Positions 8,048 through 16,673 of a stretch of DNA of 64,000 nt are shown piece after piece. Under the pieces are notes generated by a model. The model was not told the DNA's origin, did not search any database, and saw only the letters and a list, made by a program, of their open reading frames with translations. The translations under genes and the position numbers were made by a program. The first letter of the stretch is position 1; each line of letters opens with the position of its first letter. This stretch comes from JAEUKA01 sp035328405 (lineage in GTDB: Bacteria > Myxococcota_A > Polyangia > Palsa-1104 > JAEUJZ01), in the NCBI GenBank assembly GCA_035328405.1, contig DAOLIT010000009.1, positions 30,906-94,905 on the forward strand, given 5' to 3'.

Positions 8048-9778
8048 TCACTGCGGGGGCAGCGGAACGAAGCATTTGATGCTTTCGTCGGGCCACAGGT
8101 TGATCTCGACGCGACGGTTGGGTTCATTCTCCCGGTCGCGCTGCTTCTGTTTGTCGGGCGTGAGTTTGCGCTGATCGGACAGCGGCGAATCGGCCACGAA
8201 CTTGCAGTTGAAGGCATACCAACCCACCAGCACCGAGGCTTGGAGCACTTCCACAGGAATGCCTTTTTGACCCAGCTCGGTCTTGATGAAGTCCGCCACG
8301 CTCTCGGCGCGAGCCCGCGACAACCGCGTGTTGTAGTCCAATGGACCCACTTTGTCGGTGTGGCCTTCGATGCGGATCTTGTTGCCCTTGTTGATGTGCT
8401 CCGCAATCGTCTCGATCGATTGACGAATCGTCGCCAACCCGTCTTGCGTGAGGACCTGGCTATCAAACTCGAACAGCGAGCCGGCGATCTTGATGTTTTT
8501 CTTCGGGCAATCGATGCCCGGCTTGCACGGGCAGGTCACACCCGGTGTACATGGACAGTCTTTGCCCGGTGTGCAGCCGCACGTTTTGCCTTCCTCGCAC
8601 ACGCAGTCTTTGCCTGCGGTACACGGACAATCGACGCCCGGCGTACACGGACAGTTGACCCCAGGCGTACAGCCACAATTGACGCCTGGAATGCACGGGC
8701 AGTCAGCACCTCGGCAACGACAATCCGGTGGTGGCGGTGGCGGCGGTGGTGGCGGCGGCGTGGGTTTCTTGTTCCACGACCAGACGAGGCCTGCGTACAC
8801 GCGGAAATCCGGCGAACCAAGACCCTTGCCTCCGCCCGTTGCGGGCACACCCGGACCACCACCCACATAAATGTGGAAATCGCCCGCGCGCTGCGTCTCG
8901 ATGTTCACGCGGCCTGCCACAGTGGCCTCGAGCGGCGTTTCCCCAAGCGAACGGAAGTTCCAATTGGCCAGACCGAACACTTCGGTCATCACATCGAGAG
9001 AACCCCGGTTCCAATTGACCAACCGCAGATTCAAGCCGCCGCCCAAAGACAGCGAATTGCCAAACTCGGTGAAGCCGATCTGCTGCGTTTTGGCCAAAAA
9101 CACGCCTGGGTTTAGCACCAGCGTGAAACGCCACAAATTCAAGTGAAACAGAAGCTTCAGGTTGCCCGTCGGCAGTTCCGAGCCCATGAAGCTGCTCTTG
9201 TCACCCGTTGGCAGCTTCACGTCACCCGCAAAACCGAGACCGCCCCACTTCCCGTTCACGAACACGACCTTGGCTTGAAAGCGCAGGTCCTCTTGGCCAA
9301 CGGAATTGGGATCTTGGTTCGGAAGTGAGGAGCGATACTGCGGCGCGATCTCTTGACCGATGCGGCCCACTTCGCCGGCTTGCCAGAACGTCACCGGCAA
9401 ACTCAGGCCGAACTGGAAACGCCCGGTTCCGCGAATCGGGATTCCCACGGAAATTCCGAGATCCCCGGTCAACCGATCGCTGACGAGCGGGAACTTTGGT
9501 TCTCCGCCCATATAGAGGTAGAGCGGATTTCGCGCGTAGTGCAAAAAGAGCTGGGGCGCGATCTCGAAACGAGGCAGAAGCTCGGCCAGATCCTGCGTCA
9601 CCAAGCGGCCTGTTCCAAAGGCCGGCGCGAAGCGGTTGATGTCCAGGGCGTTTGGCGAATCCTGGGCACTTGCTGTCTGAGTGACGCCGAGCCCAGCGGC
9701 AAACAGCACTGTGGCCAAGCGGAAACGCAGACGGGCGAAGAAGGTGTTGGTCAAAGGACGGTGTTCGGCGTTCGACAT
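8048..9778 (-). CDS. Outer-membrane OmpA protein: beta-barrel, polyproline, CxC-TPG repeats
   Basis: 576 residues from the ATG at 9778; no Shine-Dalgarno sequence is visible. A signal peptide ends near QTASAQ. A beta-barrel-like region of about 310 residues has alternating aromatic strands and short Gly/Asn turns (for example KLPTGDKSSFMGSELPTGN). A run of 11 consecutive prolines is followed by about ten Cys-rich units (CTPGVNCPC type). The C-terminal OmpA domain has IRIEGHTDKVG, LSRARAESV and NEPNRRVEI. The architecture suggests an outer-membrane anchor with a stiff stalk connecting to a peptidoglycan-binding head. It is the first gene of a tandem pair sharing the repeat. The stalk units also contain variants such as CEEGKTC, so the repeat is diverging rather than recently expanded. 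Confidence 0.88.
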   Translation of the reverse strand: MSNAEHRPLTNTFFARLRFRLATVLFAAGLGVTQTASAQDSPNALDINRFAPAFGTGRLVTQDLAELLPRFEIAPQLFLHYARNPLYLYMGGEPKFPLVSDRLTGDLGISVGIPIRGTGRFQFGLSLPVTFWQAGEVGRIGQEIAPQYRSSLPNQDPNSVGQEDLRFQAKVVFVNGKWGGLGFAGDVKLPTGDKSSFMGSELPTGNLKLLFHLNLWRFTLVLNPGVFLAKTQQIGFTEFGNSLSLGGGLNLRLVNWNRGSLDVMTEVFGLANWNFRSLGETPLEATVAGRVNIETQRAGDFHIYVGGGPGVPATGGGKGLGSPDFRVYAGLVWSWNKKPTPPPPPPPPPPPDCRCRGADCPCIPGVNCGCTPGVNCPCTPGVDCPCTAGKDCVCEEGKTCGCTPGKDCPCTPGVTCPCKPGIDCPKKNIKIAGSLFEFDSQVLTQDGLATIRQSIETIAEHINKGNKIRIEGHTDKVGPLDYNTRLSRARAESVADFIKTELGQKGIPVEVLQASVLVGWYAFNCKFVADSPLSDQRKLTPDKQKQRDRENEPNRRVEINLWPDESIKCFVPLPPQ

Positions 9779-10183
9779 GCTGGTAAACCGTTGCAGGCTG
9801 GACGGCGGGCGTTGGCTTCGACGACCAACCACCTCGCACAACCGAGGCTGAGTCTGCGGTCCACTTTATCCCAAGTCATGCAGCTAAATACACAAAATTC
9901 GTTCGACTCTGGAACAAGCGGCGAAAGGCGCGGAAAACGGCGGTCGGCCAACCTGCAAAAGACGCCTACAGGATGACGATGGGCTCACACCGAATCGGCC
10001 AGCCGGGCTTGGCAGGCCAAGGTTCTGGGCTGGATTTCGTTCGTCCGCCGGCACCCTACGCCGAGTGTCTCCACGTATCATTTGATCAACTGGTGATCAA
10101 CTGGTGATCGACTGGCATTGACTGGCGCGGCCTGGCCGTGACTGGAAACTGGAGATTGGAACTTTGGATAGGGGGAAAAAAAC
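9779..10183. other. Divergent intergenic region with dyad and 11-bp repeats
   Basis: These 405 bp separate the minus-strand OmpA gene from the plus-strand VCBS lipoprotein gene, and I see no convincing gene in them. They contain a dyad CTTGGC-AG-GCCAAG at 10008-10021 and the 11-bp repeat array at 10083-10125. Both promoters must lie here, but no clear -35/-10 pair stands out. Confidence 0.5.
10083..10125. repeat. 11-bp tandem repeats (TGATCAACTGG)
   Basis: Two perfect copies (10083-10093, 10094-10104) are followed by one with a single change (10105-10115) and a 10-bp degenerate copy to 10125. They lie about 60 bp upstream of the VCBS lipoprotein start. The period matches the arrays at 4085 and 5041 although the sequences are unrelated. 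Confidence 0.75.
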
Positions 10184-12591
10184 ATGTTTCGTACGCTTAT
10201 TCGACTGTCCACAACGATGACGGCCTCGGTCACGAACTTCACGAAAAAGCGCCGGGGCTCACGCAACCTTGCGTCGCTTGGGCTGGCCGGGCTTCTGGCT
10301 TTGTCTGTCGGCGGCCTGTTTGGTGCTTGCTCGGGTGCCCAGGTCGGAAATGGCACGGGCGTTTGCGATCCCGCCTGCGCCGAGGATCAAGAATGTGTAG
10401 ACGGTGCCTGCCTGTCGAAAATCCGCTGTAGTACCGGCGAAGATTGTCCGGGCGACATGTGGTGCCAGGGCGATCGATGCACGCCCTACAGCATCGACCA
10501 TCCGAACGATCCTACTTGTTCGCGCCTCGTGCCGGTTGGTCTGTTGTCGCCGCAGATTTACTGCGAATGGCTCAAGCCGGAAGCGACTGATCCGTATCCG
10601 AACCACAAGCAGGTGCTGTCCACGCCGCTCGTCGTCGATTTCAACTACGTCGGACGAGGTTCCGAAACCCTGACCATCCACCCGTCCATCGTCATGAATT
10701 CGTACAACGGTTTGGACGGCGGTTGCGGCATCGGAACCGGAACGTACGGCATTCTGCGCGTGCTGGATGGTCGAACGTGTACGCAGCAACACCTGATTCC
10801 GGTGCCGGTCAACGGCTCGGCCACACCCGCGCTCGGCGATCTGAACGGCGATGGCGTGGCCGACATCGTTGCGTATTCGGCAACCGGCGGTTTGGTGGCG
10901 TTCACGTTCGATCGCAACCAGAACAAATTTGTGACGCTGTGGACCTCGAAAACCGGCGCTGGTGCGGCTTTCGACCCGTTTGCAGGCATTTGTGAATGGA
11001 CGGGTCCGGCGATTCATGACCTGGACAACGATGGAAAACCAGAAGTGATCGCCGAAGGATTTGTGTTCAACAGTGCCGGCGTTCTTATCGACAACTCGGT
11101 CAATTTGCGAACGGCGAACCAAAACGTCGGCCAGTTTTCCGTTGTCGCAGACATCGACAAAGACGGCGTGCCGAATCTTGTCGGGCCTTACGCCACGTAT
11201 TCGTGGGACAAAGCCACGTCGAAATGGAAAAAGGATCGCGATCTGCCCGTTCCCAGTGGTGTCTCTGCGAATCGCGCCTTTTGGCGGTCGCGGACTTTGG
11301 AACGGCGAACGGGAGCAGCTTGGATCGCGCGACGACAGACGGAATCGCCGAAATCGCGATCATCATGAATGGTCGTGCGTGGGTTGTTTCCAAAGACGGT
11401 GCCGTCGTATTCGGGCCGCTCTCGTTGCCTGGTTCGGCAGGCGGTGGCCCGCCGACGGTCGGAGATTTTGACAACGATGGCCGTCCCGAGCTGGCCGCAG
11501 CAGGCTCCAATTCCTACACGGTCTTCGACCCGGACTGCGTATCAGGAGGCGACGAGAAATACTGCCCGAGCAAAGCGACCAACAACATCTTGTGGACCAA
11601 CCAGTCTCAAGATCAGAGCTCGAACATCACCGGTTCTTCGCTGTTCGACTTCGAGGCAGACGGGACTGCGGAAGCGGTATACGCGGACGAATGTTTCGCC
11701 CGGATCTATTCGGGCAAAACCGGCGAGGTGCTGTTTTCGCAGGCTCACTCTTCGTGTACCTGGAACGAGTATCCGGTGGTCGCCGATGTCGCCGGCAACT
11801 TCCGCAGCAAATTGATCGTTCCGTCGAACGAAAACTGCAACGTGAGCTGCCCAGCGGTGGACCCGGTTTTCAAAGGTCTCCGCTGTTCGTCGAGTGCCGA
11901 TTGTCCCAACGGAATCGGCTGCGACCAGGGGTATTGCCGCTGCACGGCGGATGCTCAGTGCAACACCACAAGCGTCGGTGGCGGTTTCGTTTGTCGACCG
12001 CCAGCGACCGGCGTTCCCGGCACGGACAACACCTGCCGGGCGGCCTTTACCGGAAAACGCACAGGCATTCGCGTGTTCGGAGACGTGGCCGACCGCTGGG
12101 CCGCCTCGAGGCCGCTGTGGAACCAGCACACGTATTCGATCAGCAACATCGACGATCGCGGGGTCATTCCTGTCTCGAGCCAATGGCAACGCAACTGGGA
12201 AATGCCCAACTACAACAACTTCCGCATGAACGTCCAGGGCAAGCTCAGCGCGTCTGCTTCGGGCGATGTCACGGCCCCGAACGCCCAGGGCACTGCGGAA
12301 TGTCAAGACGGCTCGGTGAGGCTCATCACCAACGTGTGCAATCGCGGCACGGCACCTGTCGTCGATGAAACCCCCGTTTCCTTCTACGAAGGCACGCAGC
12401 TTTTGTGTACCGCCGAAACGCGAGAAGCCCTCCCCCCCGGAAGTTGCACCCAAGTCAGTTGCACCACGCCGCTCACCCAAAGCGGCTCGCACACCGTCAA
12501 AGTGGTCGCTGATGACGATGGCACCGGCCAAGGCCTGACCAGCGAGTGCCGAGAAAGCAACAACACCGGCACCTTCACCTTCGGCTGCTAA
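10184..12591 (+). pseudogene. VCBS/FG-GAP-type surface lipoprotein, broken by one frameshift
   Basis: Two overlapping open frames make one protein of about 800 residues. Frame 1 starts at 10184 (AGGGGG upstream) with a lipobox LFGAC-S, Cys-rich EGF-like units (residues about 60-100) and calcium-type repeats (LGDLNGDGVADIVAY, IHDLDNDGKPEVIAE, ADIDKDGVPNLVG). The reading continues in the next frame with LLAVADFG and VGDFDNDGRPELAA. A second Cys-rich segment, 'CSSSADCPNGIGCDQGYC', and a CARDB-like C-terminal part follow. The switch falls within 11276-11280 and one missing base (for example GCG CTT TTG) would restore the frame. VCBS/FG-GAP repeats form extracellular beta-propellers for adhesion. 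The intact second half, with no further stop, suggests a sequencing or assembly error or a very recent mutation. Confidence 0.8.
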
Positions 12592-12594
12592 CGC

Positions 12595-12609
12595 GTTCCC
12601 ACCCAGAAA
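12595..12609. repeat. Copy of a 15-bp repeat end (GTTCCCAYCCAGAAA), next to the gap
   Basis: GTTCCCACCCAGAAA begins 3 bp after the stop of the VCBS gene. It differs at one base from both ends of the inverted-repeat element after metG (47569-47720), and the first base beyond it (C) also matches the right end there. The 100-N gap starts 56 bp later, so a repeated element may have caused the gap. Confidence 0.55.
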
Positions 12610-12665
12610 CGAACTTCTAGACTCCCCATCACATCCCCGGTCTGCGCGGACCGCCCGAGCCTGTG

Positions 12666-12765
12666 NNNNNNNNNNNNNNNNNNNNNNNNNNNNNNNNNNN
12701 NNNNNNNNNNNNNNNNNNNNNNNNNNNNNNNNNNNNNNNNNNNNNNNNNNNNNNNNNNNNNNNNN
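12666..12765. other. Assembly gap (100 N)
   Basis: A run of exactly 100 N, the usual placeholder for a scaffold gap of unknown size. The gene remnant to its right begins inside the gap. Confidence 0.99.
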
Positions 12766-12900
12766 GCGCGGGGGTTGTTGGTGAACGGCCTTCTGCGCGC
12801 CCAAATCCTACAATGCGAGGATCTGGCTCAATTGGACCGCTGGATCACCCGCGCCGTGACGGCTACCTCGGTCTCGGACGTGATGATCGCCGTCGCGTAG
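12766..12900 (+). CDS. C-terminal remnant of an Rpn/transposase-like protein
   Basis: The plus frame starting at the first base after the gap reads 44 residues before TAG at 12898. The translation contains LLRAQILQCEDLAQLDRW and ITRAVTATSVSDVM. This matches the recurring tail ('...ILACTDLAQLDRWLDRA.TA.S...V') of Rpn-family PD-(D/E)XK nuclease/transposase-like proteins, which are usually multicopy. The 5' part is lost in the gap, so completeness cannot be judged. A multicopy gene also explains why assembly broke here. The assignment rests on about 35 residues and is tentative. Confidence 0.5.
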   Translation, partial: ARGLLVNGLLRAQILQCEDLAQLDRWITRAVTATSVSDVMIAVA

Positions 12901-12941
12901 CTTGTTCCAAGCTGCCTTCATTCGCTCAGTCGTTCCCCGGA

Positions 12942-13307
12942 CTATTTCTTTTGACAGCACAGGTTGCAGGTCGTCGTGGTGCCCCCTTTTGGGCAAACCG
13001 TGGCCGATTCTTCTGGACATTTCTGGGACATGTAGCCGTCTGCGCAAAAATCCGCTGCGTCATTTGGACATTGGGCGAGCGTTTTTTCCTCGTTCAGCCA
13101 CACGCCTTTTCCGCTTTTGCAGGCGGAAACGTTGCTTGCGACGCACAGGGTCGAGCTGCACGTCATTCCTTCTGGACAAGCGTTGGTTGCGGGCTCGCAT
13201 GAGTAGAGCAGCCTCGATAGATCGGGTGCATAGCAACCTCCAACAAAACCCAAAGAGGTCGCCCCGAAAAGGAACAAACCCAGCAGCAAGCGGAAGGAAC
13301 AGCGCAT
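12942..13307 (-). CDS. Small Cys-rich lipoprotein
   Basis: 121 residues from the ATG at 13307, preceded by a strong GGGGAGGT. The signal ends in a lipobox-like GFVGG-C (Cys at about 24). The mature part is about 97 residues with around 14 cysteines in short pairs (CPEGMTC, CPNDAADFC, CPKGG, CNLCC), so it is probably disulfide-bonded at the cell surface or in the periplasm. The start codon shares its A with the upstream stop (TGATG), which implies translational coupling to the TPR protein. I recognise no named family. The Cys spacing resembles the EGF-like segments of the VCBS lipoprotein nearby. Confidence 0.75.
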   Translation of the reverse strand: MRCSFRLLLGLFLFGATSLGFVGGCYAPDLSRLLYSCEPATNACPEGMTCSSTLCVASNVSACKSGKGVWLNEEKTLAQCPNDAADFCADGYMSQKCPEESATVCPKGGTTTTCNLCCQKK

Positions 13308-14110
13308 CAGAACCTCCCCAGAACCAGAGCCCCCAGGCCATTGTTTTGCGGCACCAGGGCCAGCGACAAGCCTGTGTTGCCCCGCGCGTAATACACGCCC
13401 GTCCAAACGACTCCCGCAGCAAGTGCCGCCCCACCGATGGCACTCAAAACATACGAGGACGTGGCCAATTTTTGCCCGGACGATTCCACACCTTGGAGTT
13501 CTGAGTTCCAAGCTTGGCCTCGATTTTCGGGTGCACTCACTTGTTTGGATTGCGCGAGTGCTCCGCCGCCCAAGCCAATTCCCGTGAGCAAAAACGCTCC
13601 GCCGCCCGCCATCAGCGCAATCGCGGGAATGGGAGGCAACGATCCCTTCACCTCGCCCGCCGGTTTTTCCCCGGCTTGGATCGCGATCGCGATTTTCAGT
13701 TCATCTATTTTCTGTTTCACCTTGTCCAAATCGGCAGCGTTTGGGCAACTGTCTATATAGGATTCAAGGAAACCGATTGAGTCGTTAAATTTTCGTTGCC
13801 GTTCTGAAACAAGTGCAAGATTTATCAAAAAATCCGGCAATTTCGTGATGTTATAGGCATTTTGAAAATCCGACCGGGCGTGATCCCAATCTTTCGATTC
13901 CCAATAGATCACAGCACTATCGTAAAAGCGCATCGCTTTGTCTTGATCTTGCTGCGCGATGGTGGGCGGCGGTTTGCATTCGTCCGCCTTGCGCTCGCGC
14001 CGATGTCTCCGTCGTGCCTCGGAAACCTGAACATCTCCGAGCAGCCAAAACCCAACAAAACCAACGCAAACACACGGCAGAAGGTGCGCCAAACGTCGGA
14101 GTTTCTTCAT
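13307..14110 (-). CDS. Exported TPR protein with C-terminal membrane segments
   Basis: 267 residues from the ATG at 14110, preferred over the ATG at 14116 because GAGGG then lies 6 bp upstream. Order: signal or TM segment (LLPCVCVGFVGFWLLG), an Arg/Lys-rich stretch, TPR-like helices at about 55-145 (AMRFYDSAVIYWESKDW, SDFQNAYNITKLPDFLINLA), then Gly/Ala-rich hydrophobic segments near 163-187 and 219-240. This layout is common among Myxococcota proteins annotated only as tetratricopeptide-repeat proteins. It likely acts as an envelope scaffold together with the coupled Cys-rich lipoprotein. A sigma-70-like -10 box lies just upstream. Confidence 0.75.
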   Translation of the reverse strand: MKKLRRLAHLLPCVCVGFVGFWLLGDVQVSEARRRHRRERKADECKPPPTIAQQDQDKAMRFYDSAVIYWESKDWDHARSDFQNAYNITKLPDFLINLALVSERQRKFNDSIGFLESYIDSCPNAADLDKVKQKIDELKIAIAIQAGEKPAGEVKGSLPPIPAIALMAGGGAFLLTGIGLGGGALAQSKQVSAPENRGQAWNSELQGVESSGQKLATSSYVLSAIGGAALAAGVVWTGVYYARGNTGLSLALVPQNNGLGALVLGRF

Positions 14111-14141
14111 CCACATCCCTCGATTTGAACCGACCTAGTTC

Positions 14142-14147
14142 ATTATA
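14142..14147 (-). promoter_or_regulatory. -10 box TATAAT for the TPR/lipoprotein operon
   Basis: On the minus strand, TATAAT lies about 32 bp before the ATG at 14110. The -35 region is weak (TCAAAC at about 17 bp spacing). Apart from this, the 274 bp between the divergent genes (14111-14384) show nothing I can identify. Confidence 0.5.
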
Positions 14148-14384
14148 AAAGCCTCTTCGTGGATGTTTGAGACATTGCTTTGCTTTTCACAGGAGAAAGC
14201 TGCCTACCACCGAGTCGATGAGATATGGCACGAAGAAACATGAATGGATTTGTGGGGAAGACCGTCCAATCAAGCGTTGTTGCCGTTTTTCTGCCAGAGT
14301 CGCATCGCTGGCCCGCGAGATAGAAAAACGACGGATAATGAGATTAGGCGCGAACGCGCCGAAAGGAACAAAAGGAGCAAACCC

Positions 14385-15053
14385 ATGAAAGCACTGCATT
14401 TTGCTGCGATGGCTCTCGCCTTGCTGACCGGCTGCGGGAATTGGACGACCTCTTCGCATACTTGTGTCGGTCGCAGCTGTGGATCGACCTGGAATGGCGG
14501 AGGCGGCTTGCCGACGACGGCGTATACGACCTTCGTGATCGATTCCGGCGCGGCGATCGAGCTACCGCAAGCCACACTCGGAATCACCACCAACGGCCAA
14601 GGCGGCTGGGTTTTGGCTTGGCAAGGCGATCGGTACCAGCGCCAATTCAACGGCACGATCACGTGTCCGACGATGTGCTCGATTTCCTACGCGCGTTTCG
14701 ACGGTGCCTATCCAGGAGACAGTGCGCAGATTACCGGGAGCAACCAGATCGCTTTCCAGGGCGTGACCAGCGCTGCGGTTCCGCAAAATCTGCTGTTCCA
14801 AATGAGTCATCAGCCCGTGACGTTCGACCTGTATATCGACGGGCACCCTGCCATTGGAACGGTTGTGTTTGCTTCGGAAGGAGTGCTATCGACGACCGAC
14901 ACGATGCCGTTTTCGCTCGTGTCGGACAATGAGGCCTATGTCGGCAAGACCGAAAAAGCGCCTTCTTTCGTCGCGAAGCCGCCGAAAGACGACACCGAAC
15001 GATCGATTACCGTCGCGGCTCCGCCTCTTGACGAGAAGAAACAGGATAAATAG
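14385..15053 (+). CDS. Putative lipoprotein
   Basis: 222 residues from the ATG at 14385, with AGGAG 8 bp upstream. The signal is MKALHFAAMALALLTG followed by Cys, a good lipobox (LLTG-C). The mature part is rich in beta-type segments (GGWVLAWQGD, QFNGTITCPTMCSISYARFD) with two Cys pairs, and has a Lys/Asp-rich C-terminus. I recognise no family. The last 47 bp overlap the end of the MFS transporter gene on the other strand, a convergent 3' overlap. Confidence 0.7.
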   Translation: MKALHFAAMALALLTGCGNWTTSSHTCVGRSCGSTWNGGGGLPTTAYTTFVIDSGAAIELPQATLGITTNGQGGWVLAWQGDRYQRQFNGTITCPTMCSISYARFDGAYPGDSAQITGSNQIAFQGVTSAAVPQNLLFQMSHQPVTFDLYIDGHPAIGTVVFASEGVLSTTDTMPFSLVSDNEAYVGKTEKAPSFVAKPPKDDTERSITVAAPPLDEKKQDK

Positions 15054-16515
15054 GGCCACCGCTGCGAGGCATTGGCGCACCGTGGCCGCCTCGACCCGGT
15101 AGCGCATTCCACAGCCTCGAAATGATGAATGCTCCGAGCACCGCGAAGCCGAGCGGCAAAAACGGCCAGACCTCAAACTCGACGCCGCTTGCGCCGGGGA
15201 CTCTATATCGCTCAAGCAATCTCCCCAGGACAACTCCGGCGAGCGAGCCGCCCAAGTATTGCGCTCCGTCGAACAACCCAGCGGCTGTCGCAGCAGCTTT
15301 TCGCCCACCGAAATCCATCGAAGCCGCTCCGCCCACCAGCGAGTGCGCGCTTTGGATGAAAAAAGAAATCGCAACCAACACCATCGCAGCACCCCAGGCG
15401 TGGTGAATGGCTCCGCGCAACGACAGAAGGCTCGCGAGCATGCCCACGAAAGCGAAGAAAATGACCGGCGCTCGTCGAGACTGAAACAAACGATCCGAAG
15501 CATTGCCTGCCGCCAAACCTCCCAGCACCGCAGCAATCGGCATCGCCACCGACGCGAACTGGTACGGCGCAAACGCAAACAGTCGTTTCGCAGTCACGCC
15601 AAACTCGCTCACGATGTAACGCGGGTACCACTGGTCGATGGTGTGACGCACTGAACCGATGCAGAACGACGACAGGGCAATCAGCCAAGGTTCCTTGCGC
15701 GCAAACACTTTTCGGAGCACGAAACCCAGCGAACTCGGCAGTTGGGCTTCCTCGGGGGATTCATCCTTTGTGTCCAGATCACCCAAGCCTGCCTGGGCCG
15801 GCGAATTCTCGATGCGGAAGTAACACAGCACCCACATCACCGTCAGAAACGCCGCCGGAATGAAGAACGCGTACTGCCACGGCACCAGCGCAAGCGCAAG
15901 CGGCAGAAGCACATACGCAAACGTCCGCCCAATCTGAATCATGATCCCGAAAATCCCGGCGAATTTGCCGCGCTCGGTGACCTTGAACCACGCCGCATTG
16001 ATTTTCACGATCGACAGCGCGCCAAACGACTGAAAGTAGTGGTTGCTGGCCCAAAGGACCGTCGTCATGGCGATGACGGTCGGCCAAGTCATGTCGCCAG
16101 CCAACACAGCGCGGCTCACGAGCTGGCCCCCCATAAAAACCGCCGGTTTCGTGATGACAAGGTGGCTTAGACCAAAAAGCAGGTTGAAAAAAGCCGCTCC
16201 CGCCGCGCCGATCAAAATCGCCCGCTTGCCCCCGATTCGATCCGCAAAAGGCCCGTTCAGAAACACCGCCAGTCCGTAGGTCGCCAGCGCCGCACCCGTG
16301 ATGGTGCTGTAGTCATTGTGCGTCCAACCGAACTGCTCTGAAACCGCCGCCTGAACTGCCGCCAGGTTGTATCGGCTCATGTAAAAAAAGCCGTACATCA
16401 GCCCGAGGAAGAACCAGTTCTGAAAGCGGCGAAGCCGAAACTCCCGAGAGAGCTGCTCATCTGGAGCATTGCTCGCCAACACCGGATCGGGCCCACTGCG
16501 CTTGGCTGTCACCAT
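15007..16515 (-). CDS. MFS transporter, organophosphate:phosphate antiporter type
   Basis: 502 residues from the ATG at 16515; an upstream GTG at 16584 is possible but has no better ribosome site. About 12 hydrophobic helices. The first helix region (RRFQNWFFLGLMYGFFYMSR, then YNLA) and the following GW..NDYSTITGAALATYGL and GPFADRIGGKRAIL segments fit the OPA group (GlpT, UhpT, UhpC) of the major facilitator superfamily. That group exchanges phosphorylated sugars or glycerol phosphate for phosphate, or senses them. The GPFADRIGGKR loop is the MFS signature between TM2 and TM3. The substrate cannot be assigned. It overlaps the convergent lipoprotein gene at its 3' end and diverges from the HTH-methyltransferase gene. 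Confidence 0.85.
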   Translation of the reverse strand: MVTAKRSGPDPVLASNAPDEQLSREFRLRRFQNWFFLGLMYGFFYMSRYNLAAVQAAVSEQFGWTHNDYSTITGAALATYGLAVFLNGPFADRIGGKRAILIGAAGAAFFNLLFGLSHLVITKPAVFMGGQLVSRAVLAGDMTWPTVIAMTTVLWASNHYFQSFGALSIVKINAAWFKVTERGKFAGIFGIMIQIGRTFAYVLLPLALALVPWQYAFFIPAAFLTVMWVLCYFRIENSPAQAGLGDLDTKDESPEEAQLPSSLGFVLRKVFARKEPWLIALSSFCIGSVRHTIDQWYPRYIVSEFGVTAKRLFAFAPYQFASVAMPIAAVLGGLAAGNASDRLFQSRRAPVIFFAFVGMLASLLSLRGAIHHAWGAAMVLVAISFFIQSAHSLVGGAASMDFGGRKAAATAAGLFDGAQYLGGSLAGVVLGRLLERYRVPGASGVEFEVWPFLPLGFAVLGAFIISRLWNALPGRGGHGAPMPRSGGPIYPVSSRQEAEPRR

Positions 16516-16567
16516 GTTGCAGCCATAACACAAACCCCTCCGAAACAGGGCAGGTTTTTTGGGGAGC

Positions 16568-16594
16568 TTGCCATACCCGAGCACACGTTATACT
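16568..16594 (+). promoter_or_regulatory. Candidate sigma-70 promoter for the HTH-methyltransferase gene
   Basis: TTGCCA (16568-16573) and TATACT (16589-16594) are separated by 15 bp, slightly short of the ideal. The gene starts about 80 bp downstream of the -10 box, leaving an A-rich leader. The region is shared with the divergent transporter gene. Confidence 0.4.
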
Positions 16595-16673
16595 CCACGG
16601 CTGTCAGCGCATTTTCATTCGAGAAACGCACACAAATTGCAGCAACACGACGCAAGACAATCACGAGGCACCA

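Noticed and set aside
6030..8174. 714-codon plus-strand open frame
   Set aside because: Antisense to the radical SAM, hemerythrin-like and OmpA genes; Arg/Gln/His-rich with no conserved pattern.
8480..8720. Repeated Cys-Thr-Pro-Gly units considered as a CRISPR array
   Set aside because: The repeats are in frame inside an OmpA gene, with units of about 30 bp and no spacers; it is a protein repeat.
11270..11290. Programmed ribosomal frameshift in the VCBS gene
   Set aside because: No X-XXY-YYZ slippery site; the region gcgccttttgg with no downstream structure I can see fits a simple base loss better.
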